Shown: positions 37,278 through 46,967 of the stretch, piece by piece | Layout of the letters: each line of letters opens with the position of its first letter | Position numbering within the stretch: position 1 is the stretch's first letter | From: Thalassospira sp. MCCC 1A01148 | Lineage (GTDB): Bacteria; Pseudomonadota; Alphaproteobacteria; Rhodospirillales; Thalassospiraceae | Assembly (NCBI RefSeq): GCF_001613795.1 | Contig: NZ_LPVZ01000020.1 | Coordinates: 186,001-250,000 of the forward strand | Length of the DNA stretch: 64,000 bases | Reading direction: 5' to 3' | Program-made: the position numbers and the translations under genes | The notes under the pieces: generated by a model | The model's input: the letters and a program-made list of their open reading frames with translations, nothing else | Told to the model about the DNA's origin: nothing | The model's database searches: none

Positions 37278-38684
37278 GTGATTGATCTTTCACATCTGCG
37301 CGGCAAAACCATCGCGGTTCTGGGTCTGGGAAAATCCGGACTGGCCAGTGTGAAAGCATTGATCAATGCAGGCGCAATTGTCTGGGCGTGGGACGACACC
37401 GCATCATCGCGTGAACAGATCGAACCACTTGGTCTTGCGCCGATCAATCTGGCGGAATGTGACTGGTCTGAACCCGACATGCTGGTGATCAGCCCGGGCA
37501 TTCCATCCACCTTTCCGACCCCGCATCCGGCGGCCGAAAAGGCCCGCCGTGCGGGCAAACCGATTATTTGCGACGTTGAACTGCTTTGCGCGGCACAGCC
37601 TGATGTGCCAACACTTGCCATCACCGGCACCAACGGCAAGTCGACCACCACCGCACTGACCGCCCACATTATCGGGCAGGCTGGGATTAAAACGCAGGCT
37701 GGCGGCAACCTTGGCAATGCAGCCCTTGGGCTTGAACCCTCTACCACAGATGATTGTCTGGTTCTTGAACTGTCATCCTATCAGCTCGAACTGCTTGAAC
37801 ATGCGGCCTTTGATGCCTGTGCGCTGTTGAACATCACCCCGGATCATCTGGATCGCCATGGCGGGCTGGATGGCTATATCGGGGCAAAACACCTGATCTT
37901 TGCACGTTCCAAAGGGCCGAAATGGGCAATCATTTCCGTTGATGACGAACCATGTGCCAAAATGGCGGTTGAACTGGCGCGCGAAGGCGGTCGTCACATC
38001 ATCGAAGTTTCTGTCAAACAACCGGTCGATCACGGCATCTATGTTGATGCGGATGGTTGGCTGATTGATGACATGACCGGGGCGCAAACCCGTATTCTGG
38101 ATCTTGCGACCGTCACCCATATGCCCGGTCGACACAACTGGCAAAACATTGCCTTTGCCTATGGGTTGTGCCGTGCGCGGGGTGTGGATGCCACCCGGAT
38201 CATTGATGGCGTCATGTCCTTCCCGGGTCTTGCCCATCGACAGGAACTGCTTGGCAGCATTGATGGTGTGGTATTTGTCAATGACAGCAAGGCCACCAAT
38301 GCCGAAGCATCGGCAAAGGCGCTTTCAGCCTATAAGAACATTTACTGGATCGCGGGTGGCAAACCCAAGGAAGGCGGAATCGCGGGATTGCAGGAATACT
38401 ATCCCCATATCAAGAAAGCCTACTTGATCGGCGCTGCAACCAACGAATTTGCAGAAACCCTTGGTAATGACCTGTCCTGGGAGAAATGCGAAACCCTTGA
38501 TGTCGCAACCAAGGCGGCCTTTGCGGATGCCCAGGCAAGCGGCGATGACAAACCGGTGGTAATGTTAACCCCTGCCTGTGCATCCTTTGATCAATTCAAA
38601 AGCTTTGAGGCGCGCGGCGATGCATTCCGCGACCTTTATGCCGCCTTGGCGAATAGTGACCGGACCGGGAAGGAAAGCGCATGA
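37278..38684 (+). CDS. murD: UDP-MurNAc-L-alanine:D-glutamate ligase MurD
   Basis: A 468-residue cytoplasmic Mur ligase that adds D-glutamate to UDP-MurNAc-L-Ala. It begins with V-L-G-L-G-K-S-G, and has the P-loop I-T-G-T-N-G-K-S-T-T and D-H-L-D-R-H. The GTG start has AAGGA upstream, 12 bases after the mraY stop. The stop overlaps the ftsW start by four bases. Confidence 0.96.
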   Translation: MIDLSHLRGKTIAVLGLGKSGLASVKALINAGAIVWAWDDTASSREQIEPLGLAPINLAECDWSEPDMLVISPGIPSTFPTPHPAAEKARRAGKPIICDVELLCAAQPDVPTLAITGTNGKSTTTALTAHIIGQAGIKTQAGGNLGNAALGLEPSTTDDCLVLELSSYQLELLEHAAFDACALLNITPDHLDRHGGLDGYIGAKHLIFARSKGPKWAIISVDDEPCAKMAVELAREGGRHIIEVSVKQPVDHGIYVDADGWLIDDMTGAQTRILDLATVTHMPGRHNWQNIAFAYGLCRARGVDATRIIDGVMSFPGLAHRQELLGSIDGVVFVNDSKATNAEASAKALSAYKNIYWIAGGKPKEGGIAGLQEYYPHIKKAYLIGAATNEFAETLGNDLSWEKCETLDVATKAAFADAQASGDDKPVVMLTPACASFDQFKSFEARGDAFRDLYAALANSDRTGKESA

Positions 38685-39820
38685 AGTCCCTGTTTGGTCA
38701 TAACACGCATATTGCCTTTTCCCGTGCGGATACCTCGGTTCTGGGGATCTGGTGGTGGACCGTAGATCGCTGGCTGTTGGCAGCCATCATCCTTTTGATG
38801 GGGATTGGCGCACTTCTGGTGATGTCGGCAAGTCCGCCGGTCGCGGATCGCATCAATGTCGACAGCTTCCACTTTGTCACCCGCCAGTTTGTCTTTCTTG
38901 GCATGGCGACGATCTGCATGTTCGGCATTTCGCTGTTGCCGGTGAAATGGGTCAGGCGTCTGGCATCCTTCATGTTTTTGGGCGTGATCTTTTTGCTGAT
39001 CATTACCCCGTTCATCGGATCAGACATCAAGGGTGCGGTACGCTGGATCAATGTTGCCGGGATCAACCTGCAACCGTCAGAATTCCTCAAACCCGCCTTT
39101 GCGGTTGTCATTGCCTGGATGTTTGCCGAAGGGCGACTTAACCCGAACTTCCCGGGCTATATCGTTTCAAGCCTGATCCTTGCTGTTTGCATCTTCCTTC
39201 TAATGATCCAGCCGGACTTCGGCCAGACAGTTGTGATCACCTCAATCTGGTCAGTTCAGATCTTCCTTGCGGGTCTTCCGATCATTCTGGTGTTTTGCCT
39301 TGGACTTGGGGCGGTTGGGTTGGCGGTAACCGCCTATCTGATCATGCCGCACGTACAGTCACGTGTGGATCGCTTCCTTGATCCGGCATCGGGTGACAGT
39401 TATCAGATCGAACGATCCATGGAAGCCTTCATGAATGGTGGCATTATGGGCCGGGGCCCGGGTGAAGGCTGGGTAAAGAACTCCATTCCCGATGCCCATT
39501 CTGACTTCATCTTTGCAGTTGCCGGCGAGGAGTTTGGTCTTCTGTTCTGTGTCCTGGTGGTTGGTGTCTTTACCTTCATCATCATGCGCGGTCTTTCGCG
39601 CCTGATGGGGGAACGCAACCTGTTCGTGGTTCTGGCGGTAACCGGCATTCTGGTTCAGTTCGGCTTGCAGGCCGTGATCAACATGGCATCGACCCTGCAA
39701 TTGGTCCCGCCAAAGGGCATGACATTGCCGTTTGTATCCTACGGTGGTTCAGCGACGATCGGTATTGCGATCGGTATGGGATTTGTCCTTGCCCTGACGC
39801 GCAAGCGGCCCGGTGAATAA
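38681..39820 (+). CDS. ftsW: Septal peptidoglycan glycosyltransferase FtsW
   Basis: A 379-residue SEDS-family polymerase with about ten membrane helices that works with FtsI in septal wall synthesis. SEDS marks: G-A-V-R-W-I-N, Q-P-S-E-F-L-K-P, and G-P-G-E-G-W-V-K-N-S-I-P-D-A-H-S-D-F-I-F-A-V-A-G-E-E-F-G with the catalytic Asp region. The late P-F-V-S-Y-G-G-S is also present. It starts inside the murD stop. A 153-base gap follows before murG. Confidence 0.95.
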   Translation: MKSLFGHNTHIAFSRADTSVLGIWWWTVDRWLLAAIILLMGIGALLVMSASPPVADRINVDSFHFVTRQFVFLGMATICMFGISLLPVKWVRRLASFMFLGVIFLLIITPFIGSDIKGAVRWINVAGINLQPSEFLKPAFAVVIAWMFAEGRLNPNFPGYIVSSLILAVCIFLLMIQPDFGQTVVITSIWSVQIFLAGLPIILVFCLGLGAVGLAVTAYLIMPHVQSRVDRFLDPASGDSYQIERSMEAFMNGGIMGRGPGEGWVKNSIPDAHSDFIFAVAGEEFGLLFCVLVVGVFTFIIMRGLSRLMGERNLFVVLAVTGILVQFGLQAVINMASTLQLVPPKGMTLPFVSYGGSATIGIAIGMGFVLALTRKRPGE

Positions 39821-39973
39821 CCAACCTGCTTCCCAAAAACTTTCTGCATTAAAACGACAAAATCAGGCCTTATTCAGGAACTGGTTTGAAGGGATATTAA
39901 CCTTTGTCGGGTTCTGATGGGGGTAACTGTCGGGGACCATCCCTGCACCGCCGTCGTTTTACATGTGGACAAG

Positions 39974-41173
39974 ATGACTGACTTAGCAAATCCAGAACTT
40001 TCTGCCGCCGAGACGCCGCTGGCAGGTCAGGTGATCGCCGTAACATCCGGTGGTACCGGCGGGCATATGTTTCCGGCTGTTGCCTTGTCCAAATCACTCG
40101 TGCGTCGTGGCGCACAGGTACTGTTTTTCACCGACGCCCGCGCGGCCCGCTATACCGAGGATGTTGAAGGTGTCGAAACCGTTATCTTGCCTGCTGGCGG
40201 CATTGCCGGCAAAGGCATCAAGGGGCGCCTGATCGGGGCCGCCCGCCTTGGCCTTGGCACGCTTAAAGCCAGAAGCCGCATCAAAAAGGCCAAACCGGCA
40301 GCTGTGATCGGATTTGGCGGCTATGCCTCTATCCCCGCGACAATGTCGGCCAAGTGGCTGGGCATTCCATATGCCATTCATGAACAAAACGCCGTTCTTG
40401 GCCGCGCAAACCGTCTGGTGGCAGGCAATGCACAGCGTATTGCAACATCCTTTGCCAAGGTCAGGATGATTGCACCGGGTGACGAGGCCAAAGTAATCTG
40501 GACCGGCAACCCGGTACGTGCCGAAGTCGCCGCCCTTGCATCAAGTGAGTATGATGCGCCAACCAATGACGGGCCGATCCGGCTTTTGATCACAGGCGGA
40601 TCACAAGGGGCGCGCATCCTGTCCGAAGTCCTACCGACTGCACTGGTCAATCTGCCTGAAGGTTTGCGCAAACGTCTGGTCGTAACCCAGCAGGCACGTG
40701 AAGAAGATCTTAATGCTGTTCGCAAGACCTATGACGGATCGCAGATCGACGTAACACTGGCATCCTTCATCGATGACATTCCGGAACGTTTGCGCGACTG
40801 CCATCTGGTGATTGCCCGTTCAGGGGCATCGACGGTTGCCGAGCTAACCGCAGCCGGGCGCCCCGGTTTTCTGGTGCCGCTTCCCCATGCCATTGACGAT
40901 CATCAGCGTTACAACGCCCAGCAAGTCGAAGATGCCGGTGGCGCATGGCTGATGCCACAAGACCGGTTTGGCAGCGAGGCGGTGACGGATCGTTTGGCGA
41001 AACTTTTGACCAACCCTGCCGCCTTGACGCGTGCCGCAAAGGCCGCCAAAAGCAGCGGAAGGGCCAACGCCGCCGAGCGGTTGGCCGACATGGTGCTTGA
41101 TATGCTGGGACTGAACCCGGCAGGAAGCCCGGATAACAAGAACATGAGCAAAGACCGAGGAGACATGCAATGA
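39974..41173 (+). CDS. murG: Lipid II synthase MurG
   Basis: A 399-residue peripheral membrane glycosyltransferase (GT28) that adds GlcNAc to lipid I. The N-terminal G-G-T-G-G-H-M-F-P loop, G-F-G-G-Y-A-S-I-P, the His-Glu-Q-N-A segment, and T-G-G-S-Q-G-A-R are all present. The start is uncertain: I use the ATG (MTDLANPEL) with a weak GGA upstream; an in-frame ATG 19 codons earlier has no visible site. The C-terminal tail is extended by about 20 residues. Its stop overlaps murC by four bases. Confidence 0.94.
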   Translation: MTDLANPELSAAETPLAGQVIAVTSGGTGGHMFPAVALSKSLVRRGAQVLFFTDARAARYTEDVEGVETVILPAGGIAGKGIKGRLIGAARLGLGTLKARSRIKKAKPAAVIGFGGYASIPATMSAKWLGIPYAIHEQNAVLGRANRLVAGNAQRIATSFAKVRMIAPGDEAKVIWTGNPVRAEVAALASSEYDAPTNDGPIRLLITGGSQGARILSEVLPTALVNLPEGLRKRLVVTQQAREEDLNAVRKTYDGSQIDVTLASFIDDIPERLRDCHLVIARSGASTVAELTAAGRPGFLVPLPHAIDDHQRYNAQQVEDAGGAWLMPQDRFGSEAVTDRLAKLLTNPAALTRAAKAAKSSGRANAAERLADMVLDMLGLNPAGSPDNKNMSKDRGDMQ

Positions 41174-42579
41174 ACACCCTGCCGCTCAACATCGGCACCA
41201 TCCACTTTGTCGGTATTGGTGGCATCGGCATGTCCGGTATTGCCGAAATCCTCAACAACCTGGGCTATTCGGTGCAGGGCTCGGACATTTCCGACAATGC
41301 CAATGTGCAGCGCCTGCGCGCCCTTGGCATTAAAGTCTTTGTCGGGCACAAGGAAGAAAATGTCGAAGACGCCAAGGTCGTTGTGATTTCAACCGCCGTC
41401 AAGCCGACCAACCCCGAAGTCGTAGCCGCACGCGCGGCCATGATCCCGGTCGTGCGCCGTGCCGAAATGCTGGCCGAACTGATGCGCCTTAAGGCAGCAA
41501 TCGCGATTGGCGGAACCCATGGCAAAACAACCACCACGTCACTGGTGGCCACCATGCTGGATGCCGCCGGGCTTGACCCGACCGTCATCAATGGCGGGAT
41601 AATTAATTCATATGGCACCAACGCGCGCCTTGGCGAAGGTGACTGGATGGTGGTGGAGGCCGATGAGTCTGATGGCACCTTTGTCAAAGTGCCGTCCACC
41701 ATCTCGGTTGTGACCAACATTGACCCCGAACATCTTGACCACTGGAAAGATTTCGATCAGCTGCGCGAAGCCTTCAAGAACTTCGTTCAGAACATCCCGT
41801 TTTATGGCTTTGCGGTTCTGTGCATCGATCATCCCGAAGTCCAGGCCCTGATTGGGCGCGTGACGGATCGTCGTATTTTCACATTCGGTTTTTCACCGCA
41901 GGCTGATGTCCGCGCGGTAAATGTGCGGACCAATATCGGCGACAGTGTCTTTGATGTTGTTATCCGCGAACGGGTTGATAGCGAAGAACGCGTGATCAAG
42001 GATGTCCGCCTGCCAATGGTTGGCGATCATAACGTGTCAAACTCGCTAGCAGCGATTACGGTCGCGCTGGAACTTGGCATCCCCGATGAGAAAATCGTCT
42101 CCGCCTTTGACGGGTTTACCGGCGTTAAACGTCGCTTCACCAAAACCGGCGAGGTTGATGGCGTTACGATCATCGACGATTACGGTCATCACCCGGTTGA
42201 AATCAAGGCAGTGCTAAAAGCTGCCCGTCAGGCGACGCAAAACAACGTGATCGCAGTCGTTCAGCCGCACCGTTACTCACGCCTGCATGACCTGTTCGAA
42301 GATTTCTGCACCTGCTTTAACGATGCGGATAACGTCATTGTCGCCGACGTCTTTGAGGCCGGTGAAAGCCCGATCGAGGGTGCCTCGCGTGATGCACTTG
42401 TCGAAGGCCTGCGCAACCGTGGCCACCGCCATGTGAGCGCACTGGAAGGCCCGGAAAAACTGGCCGAAGTCATCAAAGCCGAAGCAAAACCGGGCGATCT
42501 TGTCGTTTGCCTTGGTGCTGGTTCAATCAGCGCATGGGCAAATGCCCTGCCCGCCCAACTTGAAGCGATCAAGAACTGA
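41170..42579 (+). CDS. murC: UDP-N-acetylmuramate:L-alanine ligase MurC
   Basis: A 469-residue Mur ligase, first of the peptide-adding enzymes. It begins with [15 protein letters not shown], the standard N-terminal nucleotide fold. The ATP loop is G-G-T-H-G-K-T-T-T. Later [10 protein letters not shown] and Q-P-H-R-Y-S-R mark the C-terminal domain. Start and murG stop overlap by four bases; murB follows seven bases after its stop. Confidence 0.97.
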   Translation: MNTLPLNIGTIHFVGIGGIGMSGIAEILNNLGYSVQGSDISDNANVQRLRALGIKVFVGHKEENVEDAKVVVISTAVKPTNPEVVAARAAMIPVVRRAEMLAELMRLKAAIAIGGTHGKTTTTSLVATMLDAAGLDPTVINGGIINSYGTNARLGEGDWMVVEADESDGTFVKVPSTISVVTNIDPEHLDHWKDFDQLREAFKNFVQNIPFYGFAVLCIDHPEVQALIGRVTDRRIFTFGFSPQADVRAVNVRTNIGDSVFDVVIRERVDSEERVIKDVRLPMVGDHNVSNSLAAITVALELGIPDEKIVSAFDGFTGVKRRFTKTGEVDGVTIIDDYGHHPVEIKAVLKAARQATQNNVIAVVQPHRYSRLHDLFEDFCTCFNDADNVIVADVFEAGESPIEGASRDALVEGLRNRGHRHVSALEGPEKLAEVIKAEAKPGDLVVCLGAGSISAWANALPAQLEAIKN

Positions 42580-42586
42580 GGCAGAT

Positions 42587-43531
42587 ATGAGCACGCCGAA
42601 ACACCATACGCCCCTGATCGACCGCCTGCCAAAAGTGCGCGGCAAGCTGCGCGAAGGCGCACAACTTGCCAAAGTCACCTGGTTTCAGGTTGGTGGCCCG
42701 GCAGATGTTATGTTTCGCCCAGAGGATGAAGCCGACCTTGCTGATTTTCTAAAAGGCAAACCGGAAGACTTGCCTGTGACTGTCATTGGGGTTGGGTCAA
42801 ACCTTTTGGTTCGCGATGGCGGCATTCGTGGCGTCGTCGTCCGCCTTGGCCGCCCGTTTACCGATGTCGTGGTCGAGGACGGCGCGGTTCACGCCGGTGC
42901 TGGCGCACTTGATCTCAATGTTGCGCAAACCGCGCAGATGAATGGCATTGCCGGTCTGGAATTTCTGTCTGGCATTCCCGGCACCATCGGTGGGGCGTTG
43001 CGCATGAATGCCGGGGCCTATGGAACCGAGATCAAGGATGTTCTTGTATCGGCAACCGCAATTGACGGCAGCGGTAATATCCATACCGTCACCCCCGATG
43101 AAATGAACATGACCTATCGGCATTGCAGCGTTCCAGAGGACTGGATTTTCACGTCTGCAATCTTGCGCGCATCGTCTGGTGATCCTGAAGACATCGCCAA
43201 ACGCATGGATGAAATCCAGAAGTCGCGGGTAGAATCGCAACCGATCAAATCGCGTACCGGTGGCTCAACCTTTGCCAATCCCGTCCCAAAACGCGCATGG
43301 GAAGTCATTGATGCGGCCGGGTGTCGCGGACTTAAAATCGGCGGTGCGCAAATGTCCGAGCAGCACTGCAATTTCATGATCAATACGGGCAACGCCACAG
43401 CCCTTGATCTTGAACAGCTTGGCGATGAAGTCCGCAGACGGGTCAAAGAACATAGCGGCGTTGAGCTGCGCTGGGAAATTCGGCGCATCGGTGAGCGCCT
43501 TGGCCACTCGATCATAGGAAAAGACGCATGA
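42587..43531 (+). CDS. murB: UDP-N-acetylenolpyruvoylglucosamine reductase MurB
   Basis: A 314-residue FAD enzyme that reduces the enolpyruvyl group to make UDP-MurNAc. FAD-binding marks are V-G-S-N-L-L-V-R-D-G-G-I-R-G and G-I-P-G-T-I-G-G-A-L-R-M-N-A-G-A-Y-G. The late G-S-T-F-A-N-P carries the proton-donating Ser. The Tyr-loop is absent, as in type II MurB. The ATG has GAGG nearby; longer in-frame starts lie inside murC. It overlaps ddl by four bases. Confidence 0.96.
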   Translation: MSTPKHHTPLIDRLPKVRGKLREGAQLAKVTWFQVGGPADVMFRPEDEADLADFLKGKPEDLPVTVIGVGSNLLVRDGGIRGVVVRLGRPFTDVVVEDGAVHAGAGALDLNVAQTAQMNGIAGLEFLSGIPGTIGGALRMNAGAYGTEIKDVLVSATAIDGSGNIHTVTPDEMNMTYRHCSVPEDWIFTSAILRASSGDPEDIAKRMDEIQKSRVESQPIKSRTGGSTFANPVPKRAWEVIDAAGCRGLKIGGAQMSEQHCNFMINTGNATALDLEQLGDEVRRRVKEHSGVELRWEIRRIGERLGHSIIGKDA

Positions 43532-44442
43532 GCAAACATGTCGCTGTCATTCTGGGCGGTTGGTCAGCAGAACGGGAAGTTTCCCTGTCATCCGGGCACG
43601 AATGCGCCAAAGCGCTGCGTGAAAAAGGTTATAAGGTTACCGAGATTGATGCGACGCGTGACCTTGCAAGCCAACTTGTGGCGATTGATCCCAAACCCGA
43701 TGTGATCTTTAACGCCCTGCATGGCCGCTGGGGCGAAGACGGCGCGGTTCAGGGATTGCTTGAAATCATGAACATCCCCTACACGCATTCTGGTGTACGC
43801 GCCTCGGCCATTGCCATGGACAAGATGTCGGCAAAGGCGATGTTTGCCGAATATGAAATTCCCTGTGCGCGCCACGTCTGGGTCACACGCGAAGACATTG
43901 CATCTGGCAAGGCACTGCCACCACCTTACGTTCTGAAACCCAATAACGAAGGGTCCTCTGTCGGGGTTGAAATCATCCTGACAGCCGAGGAAGAGCAAAA
44001 CATGCTTGCCCGGAGCTGGGATCACGGCGACGGCGTGATGCAGGAAGAATTCATTCCCGGTCGCGAAATGACCGTTGCCGTCAAGGATGGCAAGGCGATG
44101 GAAGTCATCGAAATCCTGACCGGCAACCATGCCTTCTACGATTTTGAATCCAAATACGCCCAGGGCGGATCGGAACATATCGTCCCTGCCGACATCGAAG
44201 GCGATCTGCGTGATCGTCTGCAACGTCACGCCGAAGAAGCCTATAAGGCGCTTGGCTGCCGGGGCGTGGCGCGTGCTGATTTCCGCTATGATCCGGAAAA
44301 GGACCATCTGGCGATCCTTGAAATCAACACACAGCCGGGCATGACGCCTACATCACTTGTTCCCGATGCCGCCCGCCACGAGGGGCTTAGCTTTGCCGAT
44401 ATCGTCGCATGGATGGTGGAGGACGCCTCATGCGAACGCTAG
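43528..44442 (+). CDS. ddl: D-alanine:D-alanine ligase
   Basis: A 304-residue ATP-grasp ligase that joins two D-alanines for MurF. It starts V-A-V-I-L-G-G-W-S-A-E-R-E-V-S-L-S-S-G. The N-A-L-H-G-R-W-G-E-D-G segment, Y-V-L-K-P-N-N-E-G-S-S-V-G-V, and the closing E-I-N-T-Q-P-G-M-T-P-T-S-L-V-P complete the family pattern. Its last 13 bases overlap ftsQ. Confidence 0.96.
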   Translation: MSKHVAVILGGWSAEREVSLSSGHECAKALREKGYKVTEIDATRDLASQLVAIDPKPDVIFNALHGRWGEDGAVQGLLEIMNIPYTHSGVRASAIAMDKMSAKAMFAEYEIPCARHVWVTREDIASGKALPPPYVLKPNNEGSSVGVEIILTAEEEQNMLARSWDHGDGVMQEEFIPGREMTVAVKDGKAMEVIEILTGNHAFYDFESKYAQGGSEHIVPADIEGDLRDRLQRHAEEAYKALGCRGVARADFRYDPEKDHLAILEINTQPGMTPTSLVPDAARHEGLSFADIVAWMVEDASCER

Positions 44443-45293
44443 AAGAACAGGCCCGCGAACGGCGCGAGAAGCTCGATAAACGACATGGCGTTGCATCAAA
44501 CGTCAAAAAGATTGCCCGGGTCATGTGGTGGAGTGGCTTTATTGGCGCGATCACGATCATTCCGGCTGCCCTTTGGTATACAGGCAAAGCGGACAAATGG
44601 CTCGAAATGGTGGAACAGGAAAGTGTTCACCTGTCAGCTGAATTCGGCATGACGGTCAAAAACATCGAAGTTTCAGGCCGCGAAAAGACCGACACCAATG
44701 CCCTTCTGGCCGCCATCGGCCAAAAACCCGGCACACCGATCATTACCTTTGATGTGGAAGCCGCACGCGAACGGGTCGAGGAACTATCATGGGTACGCAG
44801 CGCAAAAGTCGAACGCCAGTTGCCCGATACCCTTATCGTATCGATTGTTGAGCGCAAACCGCTGGCTCTTTGGCAAACCGAAGGCCGCGACCATGTCCTG
44901 ATTGATGGCGATGGCGAACAGCTCCAGAATTACGAGCTGGGCGATTACCTTGATCTGCCGGTTCTGGTTGGTGATGACGCCCCCAAGGCCGCGGCAGAAA
45001 TGCTGACCACCTTGCAGACCATCCCACATCTTTATGATCAGATCACCGGTGCACAACGGATTGGTCATCGCCGCTGGAACATTCAGCTTGCCAACGGCAT
45101 GTTTATCCGCCTGCCCGAAGAGAACATGGAACTGGCTTGGCAGCGTCTTGAAATGCTTGATCGCGAACACGGTATTCTTGACCGGGATGTCTTGATCGTA
45201 GATCTGCGACTTCCAGACCGGACATTTGTTCGCCTGACACCGGGTGCGGCAGAACAACGGCGCAACCCGCCAAAGAAGGAGGGCGCAGTCTGA
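44430..45293 (+). CDS. ftsQ: Cell division protein FtsQ
   Basis: A 287-residue bitopic division protein that recruits FtsL/FtsB and FtsW/FtsI. After a basic cytoplasmic tail there is one membrane helix at about residues 31-50. A POTRA domain follows (V-K-N-I-E-V-S-G-R-E-K-T-D-T, about 78-150), then the FtsQ beta domain with I-V-E-R-K-P-L-A-L-W-Q. The ATG (MRTLEEQAR) has GGAGG upstream. It starts inside ddl. A 145-base gap follows before ftsA. Confidence 0.93.
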   Translation: MRTLEEQARERREKLDKRHGVASNVKKIARVMWWSGFIGAITIIPAALWYTGKADKWLEMVEQESVHLSAEFGMTVKNIEVSGREKTDTNALLAAIGQKPGTPIITFDVEAARERVEELSWVRSAKVERQLPDTLIVSIVERKPLALWQTEGRDHVLIDGDGEQLQNYELGDYLDLPVLVGDDAPKAAAEMLTTLQTIPHLYDQITGAQRIGHRRWNIQLANGMFIRLPEENMELAWQRLEMLDREHGILDRDVLIVDLRLPDRTFVRLTPGAAEQRRNPPKKEGAV

Positions 45294-45438
45294 ATTGACC
45301 GCGCTTTTGCATTCTTACCGATCTTCCGCCGAAAAAGCGGCTTGGGCAGTTCTTACAAGACTGCCTCTATTGTTTTTACGCAGTTCTTGCGCACATTCGC
45401 ATAAAAGATGCGTTACGTGACGGTCTGCCTTAACCAAA

Positions 45439-46779
45439 TTGCAACGGCTTTTGGTGGAAAACGGGCGTAATAAGGTAGGGTCACAAAAGTCTCACCACAT
45501 AACCCATAAAAAAATTCAGAGCATTCAATTGGCACGCGGCAAAACCAGATCAGGATTGATTGCGGCTTTGGACATTGGAACGTCCAAGGTCTGTTGTTTT
45601 ATTGCGCGACGCGAAAAGGACCAGCCGCCCAAGATCATCGGCATTGGACACAACATGTCCAAGGGCCTTCAAAGTGGATCCATTTCCAACCTTGATGCCG
45701 CGCAGGAAGTCGTGCTTGCCGCAGTTAACGCCGCTGAGAAGATGGCAGGTCAAACCATCGACTCGGTTATTGTGAACCTGTCCGGCGGCCGTCCAGAATC
45801 TGAAACGCACACGGTTGAGCTACCGCTTGGCTCCCGTCCGATTGGCAATCTTGAGATCCGCAAACTCAATGACCAGAAAGAAGCCCTTTTGCGTCAGGCC
45901 GGTGACGAGCTGATCCACACCGTTCCACTTGGCTTCCGTCTTGATGGCGCCAATACAATGAACGACCCACGCGGCATGTACGGGTCGACCCTTGGTCTCG
46001 ATCTGCATTTCGTTCGAACCCAGACAGCACCTTTGCGCAATCTCGATACCCTGTTGGCACGCTGCCATCTTGCGATTGAAGAAACCGTTGTGACGCCGTT
46101 GGCATCTGGTCTTGCCGCTTTGACGCCGGATCAGCGCGATTTGGGTGCGACCGTGATTGATATGGGTGCTGGCACAACCAGTGTTGCCGTCTTTAACGCG
46201 GGCCAAGTTGTTTACACCACGTCGGTTCCGGTCGGTGGCGCACATGTGACGCGCGATATTGCCTATGGTCTCAATACGTCGCTTAGCCATGCGGAACGGA
46301 TGAAAACCTTGCATGGTAGCGCTTTGACCTCTCCATCGGATGATCAGGAAATCCTTGCGGTTCCGACCATCGGCGATGAAGACGAAAACAATTTCAATCA
46401 TGTGCCGCGCTCCATGCTGATCAACATCATCAAGCCCAGGCTTGAGGAAACCTTTGAGTTGATTCGCGATCAGCTTGAAGAACATGGCCTGTCACAGATT
46501 GGTGGACGCAGCATCGTTCTGACCGGTGGTGCGAGCCAGTTGAATGCCATCGCCGATCTTGCCAGCCAAATGTTTGAACGCCCGGCAACCGTTGCCCTGC
46601 CCCACGGGGTATCAGGCCTTGCAGAAGCGACCGCCGGCCCCGCCTTTTCGGCCTGTTCGGGCCTGTTATTGCGCGCTGTCGCCCAGCAAAATGACCCGCT
46701 TAGCGAAGCCATGGCGCAAATCCGTCAATCGGGCGGACGCTGGGGCCGTTTGGGCGCCTGGTTCAAAGAGAACTTCTAG
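45439..46779 (+). CDS. ftsA: Cell division protein FtsA
   Basis: Actin-like ATPase that tethers FtsZ to the membrane, up to 446 residues. The phosphate-binding motif A-A-L-D-I-G-T-S-K-V, V-I-D-M-G-A-G-T-T-S-V and the adenosine motif L-T-G-G-A-S-Q-L are present. The C-terminal amphipathic helix, G-R-L-G-A-W-F-K-E-N-F, is the membrane anchor. The start is unresolved: the family similarity begins at A-R-G-K-T-R-S-G-L, just after a TTG at 45529, and no ATG or clear ribosome site is seen in this stretch. I give the longest frame (TTG). Confidence 0.93.
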   Translation: MQRLLVENGRNKVGSQKSHHITHKKIQSIQLARGKTRSGLIAALDIGTSKVCCFIARREKDQPPKIIGIGHNMSKGLQSGSISNLDAAQEVVLAAVNAAEKMAGQTIDSVIVNLSGGRPESETHTVELPLGSRPIGNLEIRKLNDQKEALLRQAGDELIHTVPLGFRLDGANTMNDPRGMYGSTLGLDLHFVRTQTAPLRNLDTLLARCHLAIEETVVTPLASGLAALTPDQRDLGATVIDMGAGTTSVAVFNAGQVVYTTSVPVGGAHVTRDIAYGLNTSLSHAERMKTLHGSALTSPSDDQEILAVPTIGDEDENNFNHVPRSMLINIIKPRLEETFELIRDQLEEHGLSQIGGRSIVLTGGASQLNAIADLASQMFERPATVALPHGVSGLAEATAGPAFSACSGLLLRAVAQQNDPLSEAMAQIRQSGGRWGRLGAWFKENF

Positions 46780-46967
46780 TACGCAAATCAGCCGTACTTT
46801 TTTCTCCATTTTCCTGAAAACTTTTAGCCGTATTAAGAAGGCAATAACTCTTTGCCAGCTAAAACGAACTTGGAGGTCTTGTGTCCGAAGCATTTCTGGC
46901 ACGCACAGGCAAAGGGAAGGCTTGTGTGGGACCCTCAGCTCTAAAGCGCGGAGAGGAAGAGCAAACA

